Shown piece by piece: positions 29,871 to 43,100 of a stretch of 64,000 nucleotides of DNA. Position 1 is the first letter of the stretch; each line of letters starts with the position of its first letter. This stretch comes from Struthio camelus (taxonomy: Eukaryota; Chordata; Aves; Struthioniformes; Struthionidae): contig NC_090953.1 in NCBI RefSeq assembly GCF_040807025.1, positions 1,859,501 to 1,923,500 of the forward strand, written 5' to 3'. The notes below the pieces were generated by a model. It was given only the letters and a program-made list of their open reading frames with translations, was not told where the DNA came from and made no database searches. Made by a program: the position numbers and the translations under genes.

Positions 29871-32377
29871 ACAGTATGTCGGAGCGGTTGGGAGCCTCCC
29901 CTGGACCGCTGCCCGGGCTGGTCCTTATCTCCTATTTGTCTTTATCTGCTTAGGTCAACCAGAGGTTCAGGCTCGTGGAGACAGGTGTAATCCAGCGAGC
30001 GCCCGTGGGCCAGCGCCTCCGCATCGTCCCCGCTGCCGGAAGGTAAATGGGCTCATTCCCAGCCCTTTAGGGAATGGTTAACGGCAGAAACGAAAACCTA
30101 AGATGCAGAGCTGAGACACCTGTAAAACATCCAGCCGAACGAGCACATTGAAAAGCCTGCATCCTGCCAAGGAAGCATGCTTTTAAATCAAATGGACAAA
30201 CCGGGGTCGAGGCACTGGCAAGGGTAAAATGATTTGTTTTTTAACCATGGTTAGCAGCTCAAAAAGCCTCCGGCGTTTGAACTCAATCTCACTTAAACTA
30301 CAGACTGCTGCCAGTTATCAGCTTCAGTGCCTATTAACTAAATCAAGTTAGCCAATCCCATTTAAAAAACAGCAAAGGAGAAAACAAAGAAACCCCACCA
30401 AGCTGTCATTTTTCTACTGTGACAGACCGCTGTTGGAATGACCCACTTGGTGCTCTGGGCACCTTCATTTCCTAAAGTGTGTTTTAAAATATATTGAAAC
30501 AGACAAATTTCTTCATGCTCCTGCTCATAATACCCATCAACAATACAGGCAAAATTAAAGCCACACCAAAGTGGAACCAGAGCCCTACGTGCATTTCTAC
30601 CGTCACACTGTACCTCATAAGCCAAGATGCATCTTGTACAGTACCCTAAAACCAGATAAGATGGGCTTGTCACCCTCCGAAGGAAACTGACTTGCAAAAG
30701 CCCTGGGAACTAACAAAGAAAGGCACCTGAGGCTGCACTTCCCACTCGTGACAAAAACTTAGCTCATGCTCCTGCTGGCTGCTGTTGCAATGTCTTGTGG
30801 AACAGCTTCTTGTAGATTCTAGACTGTTTAGGACTTGGTAAGTTAAAACCAGCATATTGACATCTGTCTGGAAAATAATACATGAAACACAGATGAGAGC
30901 ACAATTTAATATGATCGCGGAAAGAAAAGTTACTTAGCAAGCTAACAATTCATGCACTTGCTGCCATTTCCAGTAGATTGAAGATACAGCCTTACTGCAA
31001 TGTCAAATGTCAAGGTGATAAGGACATGCAAGACAGTTAGAGGGTCTGTAACTGAGTATGTATTTTCAGTTGGGCACAAGCTCCTATCTCTGTAGATGGA
31101 AAAAAGGCCAAAATAGCTCTGCACTAGTTACCTGATCTTAACGGCAGGAGCCAAGATTCTAATCAGCTGCACAGATCATAAACCTCAGCAAGTAAAGGGA
31201 GAAACATAACCTCAGTCACTAGGGAAGAAATAAGTCTTCCATGCTGTCCCTACCACATACGGTCATCTCAGTCACCTGTGAGCTGATTCTCAGGCAGCAA
31301 GTCCGCATCCATGCCTCCATCCTCACCAACACTACAGGCTTCTTCACATGGAGAGGTGTTCCAGAAGATGTTCCTAATTCCCTCTGTAAACACGCTTATA
31401 CCTTAATTGCAAATTATTTTAATCAATTTTTGTACATCATACTGTTTTGGAAAGAGACATACATCTTTTGGATTAAGAGTTATTCAAAAATACTCAGATT
31501 CATGACTTACCTTAATCTAAAGGAGCTTTTGTGTCATGATAAGACCTAAGAATCAGCCAACTGCCCTACCAAATAGGAAAGTCACAATTTCCAGTAATTT
31601 TTGCCTAAGATATAAAAGTTAGATCAGTGGCCTATGAGTATGATGCAGCCTGTTTAGAGTACTATGGAATTATAGTGGTCGGTATAGAAGACTGGAGTTC
31701 AAGATAAATTAAGGCTAAATTCAAGAGATCACGTTGCGTTACATAGCAAAGAGGCTCCAGGTCAAGAACGGGCAGTAGCGAGACCCAAACAGGGATTCCA
31801 GCCAAAATTTAGTGCAAGGCTTTACCCTGGGAGAGCCATACCTTGTCCATTGCACATGTAGCAAGTTTGACCCTTCTCTCATTCCTGCAAGACCTGCTTA
31901 GTTCACCAGTGCAGGAAAATCCCACTGGCTGAAGAACAGAATAATGATGCCCTCCTAGATTTGGTCGTAAAGTTAATAGTTTTGTTTGTAATTTGCTTTG
32001 GATTGGGATGAGGTGACCAGGCTATAGACTGCATCAGGGCCCTGTTAAACTGGGCCTTCCTGGATTACAGAGGAAAATGCACAGACACAATGAAACAACA
32101 TGTTCAAACAAATAAGTATCTTATATTATTTATATGTAACAATTTGACACAGAGGTTTTATGTACTAAATTTTATGACATACAAAGAAATAAAATAGCTT
32201 TTGGAAGGCATAGCTCCAACTGAAGAAAAAATCTGGCTTACCTATGCTGCTTCAAGATCAAACAACATTCACTTTAATGTGTAAAGTATCTATTAGACAG
32301 GATGTGTAAGGATTGTAACAGTGTATAAAATAGTGCTATAATTTTTAGTGTAGTTTTCCTACAAATATCGCAACATA
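29871..32377. other. KIF23-PAQR5 intergenic DNA, nothing recognised
   Basis: The edge of the KIF23 CpG island grades into ordinary AT-rich sequence. A 111-codon minus-strand frame at 30362-30697 resembles nothing I know and has no splice context. No repeats of note were seen. Confidence 0.55.
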
Positions 32378-33885
32378 TTTAATAGATGTTGCATATAAGG
32401 AGGACAAGAGGACTTCCCATATTCAAAAGCTAAAATATCAAGAAAAAAATATAATAATTAGTGTAAATTTTAGAGAATCTTAAATCACTTCATGCACACA
32501 AAGCCAGATTCCTTTCCAGTTACACATGTACACAAGGAAAATAAGTTTTGCAATTATTAGCAATTATCTTTGAAGCAGTTATTTTCACAGACAGTATTTT
32601 TATGAACCATCCAAATCAGGTTAGCATATATCAGTGCCATAGTTATATTAGCTTTCCCTTTTAATTAAATAAAACTGTTGAATAAACAATTATGTTCCAG
32701 TGCTTATTAATATAAATCTTGGTCAGCTTTCAAAAGAAAGCTTGTTTCCAAAAGACTTGTTTGTCCTATAATATTTTTAAAGAGCTGTTGTATTGTCACT
32801 CAAAAGTGCATCTATCATACCTTAATAGAGGTAATTAGACAGAAAACAAATTATACACCCGTATGATTATCAAGAAGCTTGATAACATTCCACAGCAGTA
32901 ATTTTAGCATTACATGTTCATGTACCTACTACACATTATTAGATAAATCCAATGTGACAATCTCATCACGGGCATGCTCAAAGCCGAGGCTACACACAAA
33001 AAAAAAAAAATCAATAAAATGTGGGACATAGGCAAGCTCTAGTCTCTCAATCACACATCTGTTAGGCACTTCAGTTTAAAGTAAGGCTGTGGAAGACAGA
33101 TATTTGAGTTTTTAATCTCGTAGATGACACTGCCATTCAAGTTAAAACATTAGTGAGGGAGCCCCTAGGAGAGCTCTTTCTCATACTCTTTTGCGAAGGA
33201 GCCAGATCCACTGGCCTGAACAGTGTCGCACTATTACATCCTGGCTAATGATCCAGCTCACTGATGTCAAGGGATGTAAGGAACGGATCTAAAATTGCTC
33301 CACTCCACAGAAACATGCCCTTGCCTTAACAAGCTTGGGCTCATGCCCTCAATGAAAGCAAAATCTGGAAACCTGGAAAAGCATTGCAACAGCTCAGAAC
33401 GCTAGGCTCAGCCCTTGGGACTCTCCAGCCCCGTCTGCACTGAAGTCAGTAACACAATTCACACTGATTTCCATATAGCTGAGCTTTTGCTTCCAGTTTA
33501 AATTGATAACAAGGACATTCATGTCATCAGATGACCAGCATTATCCACTTTCACTTGTCTCCCCAGTTCCTCCATAAGGCAGAACTGATGAATGCCTATT
33601 GCTTTAGAAAATATTAGTGTTTACCTCCCCCTTTTGCAGAAAAATTTAAGATTATTATAAACATTTTTTGTGGGGAACTATCAAATTGATTAAAAACATT
33701 TCATAATCTGTTTCCAGCTTTAAAGCTATATAAAGAACAGTGCAATATAAAATGTTTCACTCTTGAGAAATTTTAAATATTTTCTCAAAGAGTGTATGTG
33801 AATAAATCCATCTCCATTCATACCATACACACATTGTTTAGTTTCTCTCCCACGGAGCCATATAAATAGTATCTAGAAGTGAAGC
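32378..33885 (-). other. PAQR5: PAQR5 probable 3' UTR
   Basis: AT-rich sequence after the PAQR5 stop. No AATAAA is seen on the gene strand nearby; ATTAAA variants lie at 32378-32383 and 32273-32278. The boundary is a guess based on these. Confidence 0.35.
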
Positions 33886-34133
33886 CTAACGCCCATGCAA
33901 TTTTTCTCTCTGCAAAGGCTCAGGCATGAAGCTAAGAGACATTGAGCAGAGCCCAATGACAGTTAGGGAAATGGCTATGCAGAGGCCCATTGAACCGAGA
34001 GTCTGAAGGGCCGAGGGAAGCATCGAAGTGGCCAGGAGCCAGTCGTGGCGCTCGGTCATATCCATCCTGATGGCTTCCATCTGGAAGTGCGTGCCAATGA
34101 TCCCACATACGTGGAAAACCTGGTGGCTGTGCC
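33886..34133 (-). CDS. PAQR5: PAQR5 coding exon 7 (stop)
   Basis: 248 nt, residues 251-332 plus TAG (33886-33888). Carries GHSHQVFHVCGIIGTHFQME with the C-terminal His pair, then the last membrane helix. Confidence 0.96.
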
Positions 34134-37100
34134 CTAAAATAAAGTCAAAAGCATTCTGCTTGAAATGCCTTGGGTTTCGTGAAAACACAACCAGGAGAGT
34201 TCAGCAAACCTTCTGCATAGAACCCGTTGCCTCCTTACACCACATATTAAAAAAAAATCTCTTTTACTTATTTCTATAGCTTTTATTGTCGTGCCACGAG
34301 ATTACGGAGATTTTCCTTTCCAAAACGCATTGAACTCCAGCCAGCTACACTCGACAGGAGAGACATGCAGCTCTGTGCTGCAATCCTGGCACATGACACG
34401 TGAAGTAGCACTGAGCTTACACACGGCTTCAATGGGAGACCAAGGAAAACCCTCGATGTTGTCAGGAGGAGGACTCTGATCCAGTCTCTCCTTGGAGACT
34501 GCTCTTGCAATGCCCTGACATGGCACTCTGAAGCATCACTGTGCTACAGGTGATGTCCTTTGCATGAGAAATGAGAGCTTTTTGGTTGCAAAACCCCTTA
34601 AGAAACATTTTTGGCACAACAGGCTTCAGGATCTGTTTCCGCTTTGGTTAGGCAAGATTACTGTATCTTGTATGTATAACTGCACCTAGAATTTGCAAGA
34701 GGGACTATATTATAACCTTTGAGAGTCACTCATGCATTAGTGCTCTTCCCTCCTGAAAATAATGCAAAAACAGCCCAGACTCACCCTTTTGGCACTTACC
34801 AATGTAGTCAAAGTGTCCTGGTGCAAGTCTCTCTGGCAGGTGGCTAGCAAAGATGAAGCACGTGAGGAAGGCAAGCACTGTGTGTCTGTAGTGCACCGTG
34901 ATCACGGCCTCCGTGCAGCTCTCCACCGCGCACAGGTAGAACTGCAAAAGTAAAGAAAAGGCCACATGACGCTACCGTGCAACAGAAAGAGAGGGAACAA
35001 CTAAAGACACCCTTCAGCCCCTGTGTCCCAAGGGCCACATTAGGGCCGCTGGGGAATCCCCATCCCAGCCCTCCATGGCCTGCGCCAGCCTCGTGTGGCT
35101 CCAGGGCGAGGATGGGGCTTGGCAGGCCCTCCTCTCCACGGTGTGTGTGTGTGTGCCGGGGCTTTCCAGCCGCCAGTTTCCTAAAGGAGGCAGCACCAAT
35201 TTGCAGCCTCTCAAGCCTCAGTAGCCTCTGACTGCTCCTCATCTAGGAACAGGGCATGTGGTAGGCTGACAGCGGCTGTTGGGAGCTAGAGCTCTGCTTG
35301 CAGGACCTGTGACTCAATACAAGAGCAAGAGCTCTTGCCTCTGTTTCATGTGAATTCCAGGCCCCCACCTCCTGTCCTTAGATCTCACTGCAGGAAAATT
35401 CCCACCCAGCTCATGTTTAGAAACTAAGCACAGCTTTCAAAGACAGCAAATTTCCAGCACAGGAGAAGTTTGAATGCCCTGCTTTGAAGTGAGAACAATT
35501 CATGTATCAATGGGTACAGGAAAAAATAACCAAATCTCTTTTCCTGCTGGTGTTAGTTTTCTATTAAAAAAAAAAAAAGTTGATATATTTTCCAAAGTAT
35601 TTTCAGACTGAGATTAAGCAGCTGATATTTCTGACCCCACAGCAAGTAAATATCTTGGTGCTGAGAATTTTGACTTTTCAAGGCATACCCTGTAGAAGAG
35701 AGGAATGCTGTCAAATAGGTATGGGTACACAAAGGCCAGAGTGCGGGAAGCTTTGCTGAACCGAGGCCGCTCCACCTCCAGAAACCTGAATCAAAACAAA
35801 GAAAGCATTTCCCATTACAGAGGCATGGCAGATGAGGCTAACACAAGTGCTGGATTCTGTTTTGCATTAGTTTCCTGGGAACTGTGCCTTGCAACACATA
35901 GACTGGGCACACTTTTTCCCAGAGAGGTCTGTGAATTTCAGCCCATACAGTGCAGTTTTTGTGTGCTGACAATATTAAAGCTGCAACCACCCCCAGTTCA
36001 GGTGGCTGATCCTTTCCTGGCTGAATATGGAGGTGGAGGGGAAGGATGAGAGGAGCCCCCCTTTCTGTATTACGTGCAGAAGAGCTTCACACTGAGTCCG
36101 GGCAAAGCCTCTTCTCCACCAGCTGTGCAGGTTTGAGGACAAGAGCTGCAATGAGGAGTCAGCCAGGGCTCAGCCAAAGCAAATCTGACTGCCAGCTCTG
36201 CTGAAAATACCCTAATTTAATATGACAGTGTGCTGCTTTTTGCTCTCTCCAGCCCTTCTCCTCTTTCCTCTGCCTCACCTCACATCCTTCTCCTGCTCCC
36301 CTTTGCTTTCCAGCTTGTTGACTGCTTTTTAATCAAGGTCCGCCCCCCCCCCCCCCCCATAACCCCTGGGCCTTCCCCTCCATTTGCTGCTGTTGGCTGG
36401 CTCTGCAAGATGTCTCTGTCCCCCAAGGGTGCCCTTTCTCACTGCACACCGCCGGCCGGTGCCCGAGATGATGCTGCATCACAGACATGACTATGCGCAC
36501 CCACAAACTGACCCAGCAGCCGCGTCTGCGCTGCCAGCTCTGCGGGTAGCTGAGCCTGACATTTCCCTCCAGCCATCTTCCCTATCTCAGGGTGGATGCA
36601 CCAGCACATCAGGTGACCTCTAGCTATTTCCATGATTACTGAATCACACCTAATTTACAGCCCAGTTCATGACGCTCTTATCCTTACTAAAAAAAAAAAT
36701 CACAGACCAGAAGAAAATCAGCCAAGTTCTGTCTCCAACAGGTACACTTTCTAGACATGGTTTAGTATGCACCAGGCTCTCACAGACACTGGAAGCAGCT
36801 TTGAAAATGTGGAGTCTTTTTTACTCCATCTTAGCACTGCTGATTTTGGTTCTTTTATCAGTGCTCATTAACGATTACTCATCAGCAGCTGGGAGCAGAG
36901 CTTGTCTTTAAACAGCTGCTGCCCCTGCAGTTCTTTTTAACTGAGTTTTTACTCTCATAGTTTTGAATTCAAGCTTTCTGAGCACAGCAATCCCAAGGAG
37001 AATACATCTGCATTAGTTTAGGCGGCTTTGTAGGAAATACAGCATGCAGGCTGCAATTGCCAATGTTTGTTGATTAAGCTGTATTGCAGCCAAAATGCAT

Positions 37101-40100
37101 GAAATGTCTCCACATACTTCTTTTTTACATCCTGCCAAGACTTTGCAATTGTCATTGTAGAGAGTGCATGGAGACAGATACTAAAACCAAAAAATAAATT
37201 AATTTAACAAGTTACCTTTTTGTGACATCATGACTATAACAACAACAAGCTTATTGGTTATAATGATACCATCTATGAGGAGGAAAGGGTATGTCTGGAT
37301 GGAGAACAATATTCTAATTTCCTTGCAGGGGGGAATGCACACTGTTGAGTATGTCCTACACTGTAGGACTTATTTCATAGCTCAGATCACAAAATAACTG
37401 AACACACAGATTCCCCCAAAACACAGTATAAAAACTGCAGGAATAGCAGCTAGGTCATAAGCTGCGTGCAGAGTCCCCAGGCTGCTTTGACACAACAGGA
37501 ACATGACTCAGACGAAATCTTGACACCAAAAACCAGATAGAGCCACAAAGAGGCACTGTATCACCCGCTGTGTGCAGCCGCAAGTGAGCTCGGGCAGCGC
37601 AGCCCACCACGACCCACCACGGCAGGACCCACGTGGCCAACCAAGCTGCCGCAGAGGAGCCAGATGCCTCTCCCTGCGTGCCACCAAGGAGCACAACGCC
37701 CGTCTGGGCAGTCAGTCCAGCCGGGAGGCCTCCCACACCCAAACTCGCCATGCGGGATGCCAGAGTCAGGGTGCACCAGAAAGCAAACAGAAAACCTCTC
37801 CCTCTGACATTTCTGAATAAGGCAGAACAAGACTGAGCTTTATAGCATTTCAGCCCAATGAGGGAACAAGGAGATTAACTTAACTCGAACAGAATTACAA
37901 CCGATCTGCTTGCAAAGCAGAAGAGCTCTATTGAGATAACCCCAAATACATGTTGAAAACACAGCAAAGAGAAGTTATACTCGAGAGCTACAACTGCATA
38001 AGGAGCTTCACCTCACTCCTGCTCCGTTTGGCCCTGTCTATCATGGCCTTCAGGAGACCTTGGTGTGAAACACCATGGTGATGGTCAAGATGCCTCCTAC
38101 TGTATTTTCTCCTATCTTTCTACAGTATTCCCACTGTAGAAATCTGATATTGCTACTGTATGTTCCTACTGTGGAGTCATCTGCAGGGTGCTTCACTCCA
38201 CTTCTGAACGCAAGTTGCCCAGGTATTGCTCTGTGGTGTCTTGCTACCCCTTGCTGTGCATCTTCCCACTCTTTTGGCTATGTACAGATCTAACCTGCAT
38301 ACTTCTGTTCCCAAAACTTTGCCACAACATTGCAGTCTGGGCATATGGCCAGGCACACAGCAACCCCTGGGACAGTACCCTATTCACAGGGGACTGCATG
38401 AGATATAACAGAGTTCAAGCGTACTCTGTCCTCATTGTGAAAAGCTCATACAGTTTTTTCTACTTTCATGTAGAAGTCCGCAGGGAGATGCCAAATTCTC
38501 AAACATGAAAGAGCGCCTTTGTTCGACTGCTCATCCCATGGGTGGGGAACGTGGTCAAATGTACTCTGCGACAACGCTACAGGGCTTATCTAGCACCACA
38601 GAAAAGATAAGCGTGCTTATTTAAATCTATCTGCATACGCTTCCTGGTCTGGCAATTCAGTGTTCCTAGGGCAAAGGATGTAAAAGACAAAAAAAAGAAA
38701 AAAGAATGGACTAAGAATTACAATGGACTAATCAACGAGCTGCACAGGATTGGAAAATTTTCCTGAGAAGCTGAAAAATTTGGTGCAGTAGGCTTAGCAA
38801 ATGCCTTCACATGTTCCTCAGACGCCCTGCTGAAAGCCTCCGCCTTCATCAAGCAGCTGTGTCTTCAACCACATTAATTTGCAATCCCATCGACCGCCAC
38901 GTGGCATATGCAAAACGGCCGGGGTGGCCCACGCTACCTTTGCTGTTGAATTTAGCCACAATAAGTGATCTCAGAAGGGTCCCTGAGCCTTCCCCTCGCC
39001 TAGCACTAACAGTTGGAGCATGCACCAGTCCGAAACAGCCAGGCGTAGGGCTTGCTTCTGCCCTCGCAAGTTCCCCTGTTGCTGGCGAAGGTGCCGTCCG
39101 TCCATCCGTCTGTCCCTCTCCCGGCTCACCTCGCAAGCCCCGTGGAGGGTGCAGTGGAAAGGGGCCGCTGGGACCGCTTTGCTGAGCTGCTATGTCTAAG
39201 GCGGAGAAGAGGCGGCGTGCCGGGACGGGCTCCCCGAGAGGCCACCCGGCGTAGGGACGCCACCACCCACTGCACAATCCACTTGCAGATCTGCCTCTTG
39301 CAGCCTGCGGGCTGGTCTCGCCCGGCGCGACGGGGCGCCTGGCGCAGGGAGGACAGCCAGGCGGGTGCAACGGCTGAGCCACATCCTGCGAAAGCAACGG
39401 GGCGATGCCGGGGCACACCACGGGGCACTGCGCTGCGCGAGCCACTTACGGCAACCGGGCGAGCGGCGGGGCCGCGAGGCAGGCGCCAGCCTGCGGCTGG
39501 GGAACCACGCGCCCCGGCCCTCCTCGCAGCGCGGCGCGGTGCCCCGGGCCAGCGACACCGCTCTTCCTCCGCAGCCCCGCGAGCTGCAACCTGCGAGGAA
39601 AGAGAGAAAGGAGAGAGACAGGCGAAAGGGAGAGCATGAAGGAAGAAGGGTCGCATGCGGCGGCGTTGCTGGCGCAGAAGAGCCCAAGTTGTCCCGGTGC
39701 GCGGCGAGGGAAGCCAGCTCCACGCCACTGGAGCTGCACGGATCCGGCCACCCCGCCTCGCCAGCGTGGAGCAAGGGCGTCCACGGGCCCCCCCCCCCCG
39801 GGGAGCTGATGGCCAAGCGCGGGAGACTGCAATCCCGAAAGGCAGGTTGGGGATGCCCAACCGAGTCCCTTCCCCCTCCCCCCCCCCCAAAAAAAAAAGC
39901 ATCTGGCAAGCCCTGGCTGCAGTCACCAGTCAAGGGGGTCTCGCGCCGCTTGCACTGGGGCGTCAGCCGGGGCCGATCGAACCACCCTGGCGCGGAGCTG
40001 GAGCACAGCAGGGCCCAGTGTCGGGTACTTCTGCTGACCCAGGAACCTTCCATTGATTTTTTTTAAGGTGATGCTTGGTGGATTTACTACTTATGCAATT

Positions 40101-43100
40101 TACAGTGAGAATTACTGGACAACAGCAATTGTTATTCTGTCATATAGTAATAGGAGCATATTTTTCACGTAACTGTACTTACAGTTTAGTAGTGGTGAGA
40201 TGCTGACATTTAAATTTGCAGATCAAGAATTTAGAAAATTCCCAAACAATCTTGAACAGACCACAAGCCGCTGAAATGTCCTAAGTGTTATCTTCAAGAG
40301 GTAAGTACTAGGGTTAGCACATGGTGAGTGAGCTTCGCTTGCTAAGCCCAACTAGCAAAACAACAGAGAGACGCAGAAGACAAAAATAAGAGGGAAAAAG
40401 AGACAAAAAGAAGGAAAAAGAAATGAGGAGCGTAAGGAAGAAATACCAAGTCTCTACTGGCATCATCCACAGACGGTCTAGGAGTGATCCTCGATTCTGC
40501 AGTACCGTAGACTAAATATAGGTCCAAGGGACTTACTCTGGTGAGTAACCCTTAGTCCAAAAGACAAGTAAATCCCTTCATTTTCAATAGATACTAGAAT
40601 AAGCCAAAATTTCAGGATCCATCAGAAATATCAAGAGCTCTGTACCCTCCCTCTCGGCAAAACACTGATGCTCAGCTGCACCTCGCCCTGAGCAGCCGGT
40701 CTCCTGCAGCGAAACCGGCCGGGTGTCTTTATTGTTTCGTGCTCTTGTTGCTGAACTCGTTTCTCGCTGTTGAGGTGGCAGCAGTCAAAATGCATTTAGG
40801 GCGCAGGTGACGGCCCCGGGGCAGAGGCGCGCTCGGTGCCGGGGCAGCAGAGGCAGAAAAGCCCCCAGGGCGGCGCTGCGGGGTTACAGGGCGCCGTGAC
40901 GGCGACCCACGCCAGCCAGCACAACTGCAGCACCGTGCCGGGTTAACACCACAAAAGAGAAGGAACGAATAACGCCGAACTAGTCACCCACCTTGAGAAA
41001 ACAGAAATTGTGTTTCTTGTAAAGCAAACTGCATGATATTGTAACGGCAGATAGAAAGACAGCCTTGAAGAAAGTATCTACCATGAATTAAATTTAAAAA
41101 AAAACCCATCCTGCTAGAGATCTGGCAGAGAATGTATAGCTAGAAATCAGCTAAGTACTTTAGACATTTTTAAAAGAGTTTTTCAAAACAAATTGTCTAA
41201 TTCTATTCCAGAACACAATACCATATGCATAATGCTATTTATGCTTTAAAAATAATGCAGTCAACTGTGAGAATATTAGGGTTCCTCCTCTGCAAATCTG
41301 TAACACACACGCACACCAAACTTAGGCTGAGAAGTACTTTCGACAGTTAAAATTGAGCACATGCTTAAATGTTTGTGGCATAGGAGGCTGCAACCTTTAC
41401 AGACTATTAGAAAGACTACAGGCAAAACAGGCGGTTGTCTTCCAGCTAGACATACAATACAAAACTACCTTCTGAATTTTCAAAAATTAAAACTTCTCCA
41501 ACTGCTTTGCAGCTTTGTTTGCAGTCTATGCTAGGATCAGCTTGCAACATATTTCTCAAGTTAAAACATCCTCTTCCTCCCCTTCCTGACCATAAGGCAC
41601 AAACCATTGCAACACAGTCTGCAATTATGAAACTTTATTAATAATACTAATTAATGATTATGCTTTAGCAATCAGAGCAGATAAAGCAAAAGGTAACTAT
41701 ACCTGGAATAGCAGGAGAGGCTGGTGCTAACAACAGTGTTAAACACAGCGATGGGAACATAGTAATAGTGGAAAGTGCTGTTCACCCATTCTTTTGGGAA
41801 AATATAGGCTGAATATGCCAGTGCAGAACCTGGAAGTAAAGAAAGACCCCGATTAGTCACAAACGCTATTCGTATCCTCAGCAACCTCACAGATGCATCT
41901 ATGGACTTCATGGTCTCAGACAGGATGAATCAGCTTTTTATGGGTATGTCCTTCCAGATAGATCCTAAACATATCTGCAGGCTGTGTTTCTGGGACGGCG
42001 AGCAGCTCCGAGTTAAGGCCACTTGCCGGGGACTACGAGGAGTCTGGGACAGGCGAGAATGAAGCCACCGATGCCGACAGAAGTGACCGAGCTCACTGGA
42101 ACGCCAGGGCTGCCGGCAGGGACGGGTTTATGGACAGTCCAGCTTGATTGCCCTACGGCACTTCGGACCCCCAGGTACAGATCCACCGTCCTGATGAGGA
42201 CTGTGGGGAACAGGTCAAACCCGGAAGTCACTTCAGCCAGTCATTTTGGAGGCACAGGAGAACACTTCTAATTAGAGCCTGGAATTGGTCTCTGTCACAA
42301 AAGGGAGCTATAAACTCAACGAGAAGAGCTGGCTGAGTAGCTAGGGAAGGTAGCACCTTTCTCTCTGCACTGGCCGACCACCCTGACAACGCTCTCTTGC
42401 GAGTACACTGCCGCCAGGAATCGGAGGCATGCTATGCTGTGCTAAGACCGAGTCTGATCTTGCTTACGCTGGTTTTTACCCCAGCGAGGTGACACCAACT
42501 TCACTGCATTTCATTTTTCTTTAATATGTTATTTTATTTTTCCTTGTTCTGTCTACTACAAAGAAAGAGCCCAGCCCACGGCTCTACCCTGGCATTGCCG
42601 GGGACAAAGCACACACGGGAGGGCCCAGCCCAAAATCGTTATTGTAATAATAATAATAATTCTGAGCGGTGTCAGAGATGCTTCACACCCATCCATGCTC
42701 GGTGATTACCAAAGCATTTCGCTTTATTCAGATTCTGATTATTGCATTATATTCATGATCTGGACTATTAAGTGCTGGACTTAGCCGTGTCATTGCAGTT
42801 GCCCTCAGCAGGAGACGACACGTCCTGCTGAGCTCGCTCCTTCCCAAGCACGATAAACAAACCGCGAGGCAGTAACCCCTCAGCAGGATCTATCTGATCT
42901 GCGAGTGAGTCACGAAGGCCTCCTATAACCTTCACGGGGATGCGAGCGAAACGCAGCAGGCGAGGAAAAGCATCGTGGCTGGCTGCTCCCAGCAGCGGCC
43001 AGGCCGCTCCCCGGCGGGCGGCACTGCCGGGGCTGCAGCGGCCCGGAGGAGCCGAAGCCGGGCGCTAGCGTCCGCCACCTCGGCTCGGCCCGCAGTCGGA

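Noticed and set aside
30362-30697. 111-codon minus-strand frame between KIF23 and PAQR5
   Set aside because: No recognisable domain, no splice context, no promoter; frames of this length are expected by chance in 64 kb.
39196-40066. Long overlapping frames on both strands in the PAQR5 intron (233 and 285 codons)
   Set aside because: Mutually overlapping, no homology, confined to the CpG island.
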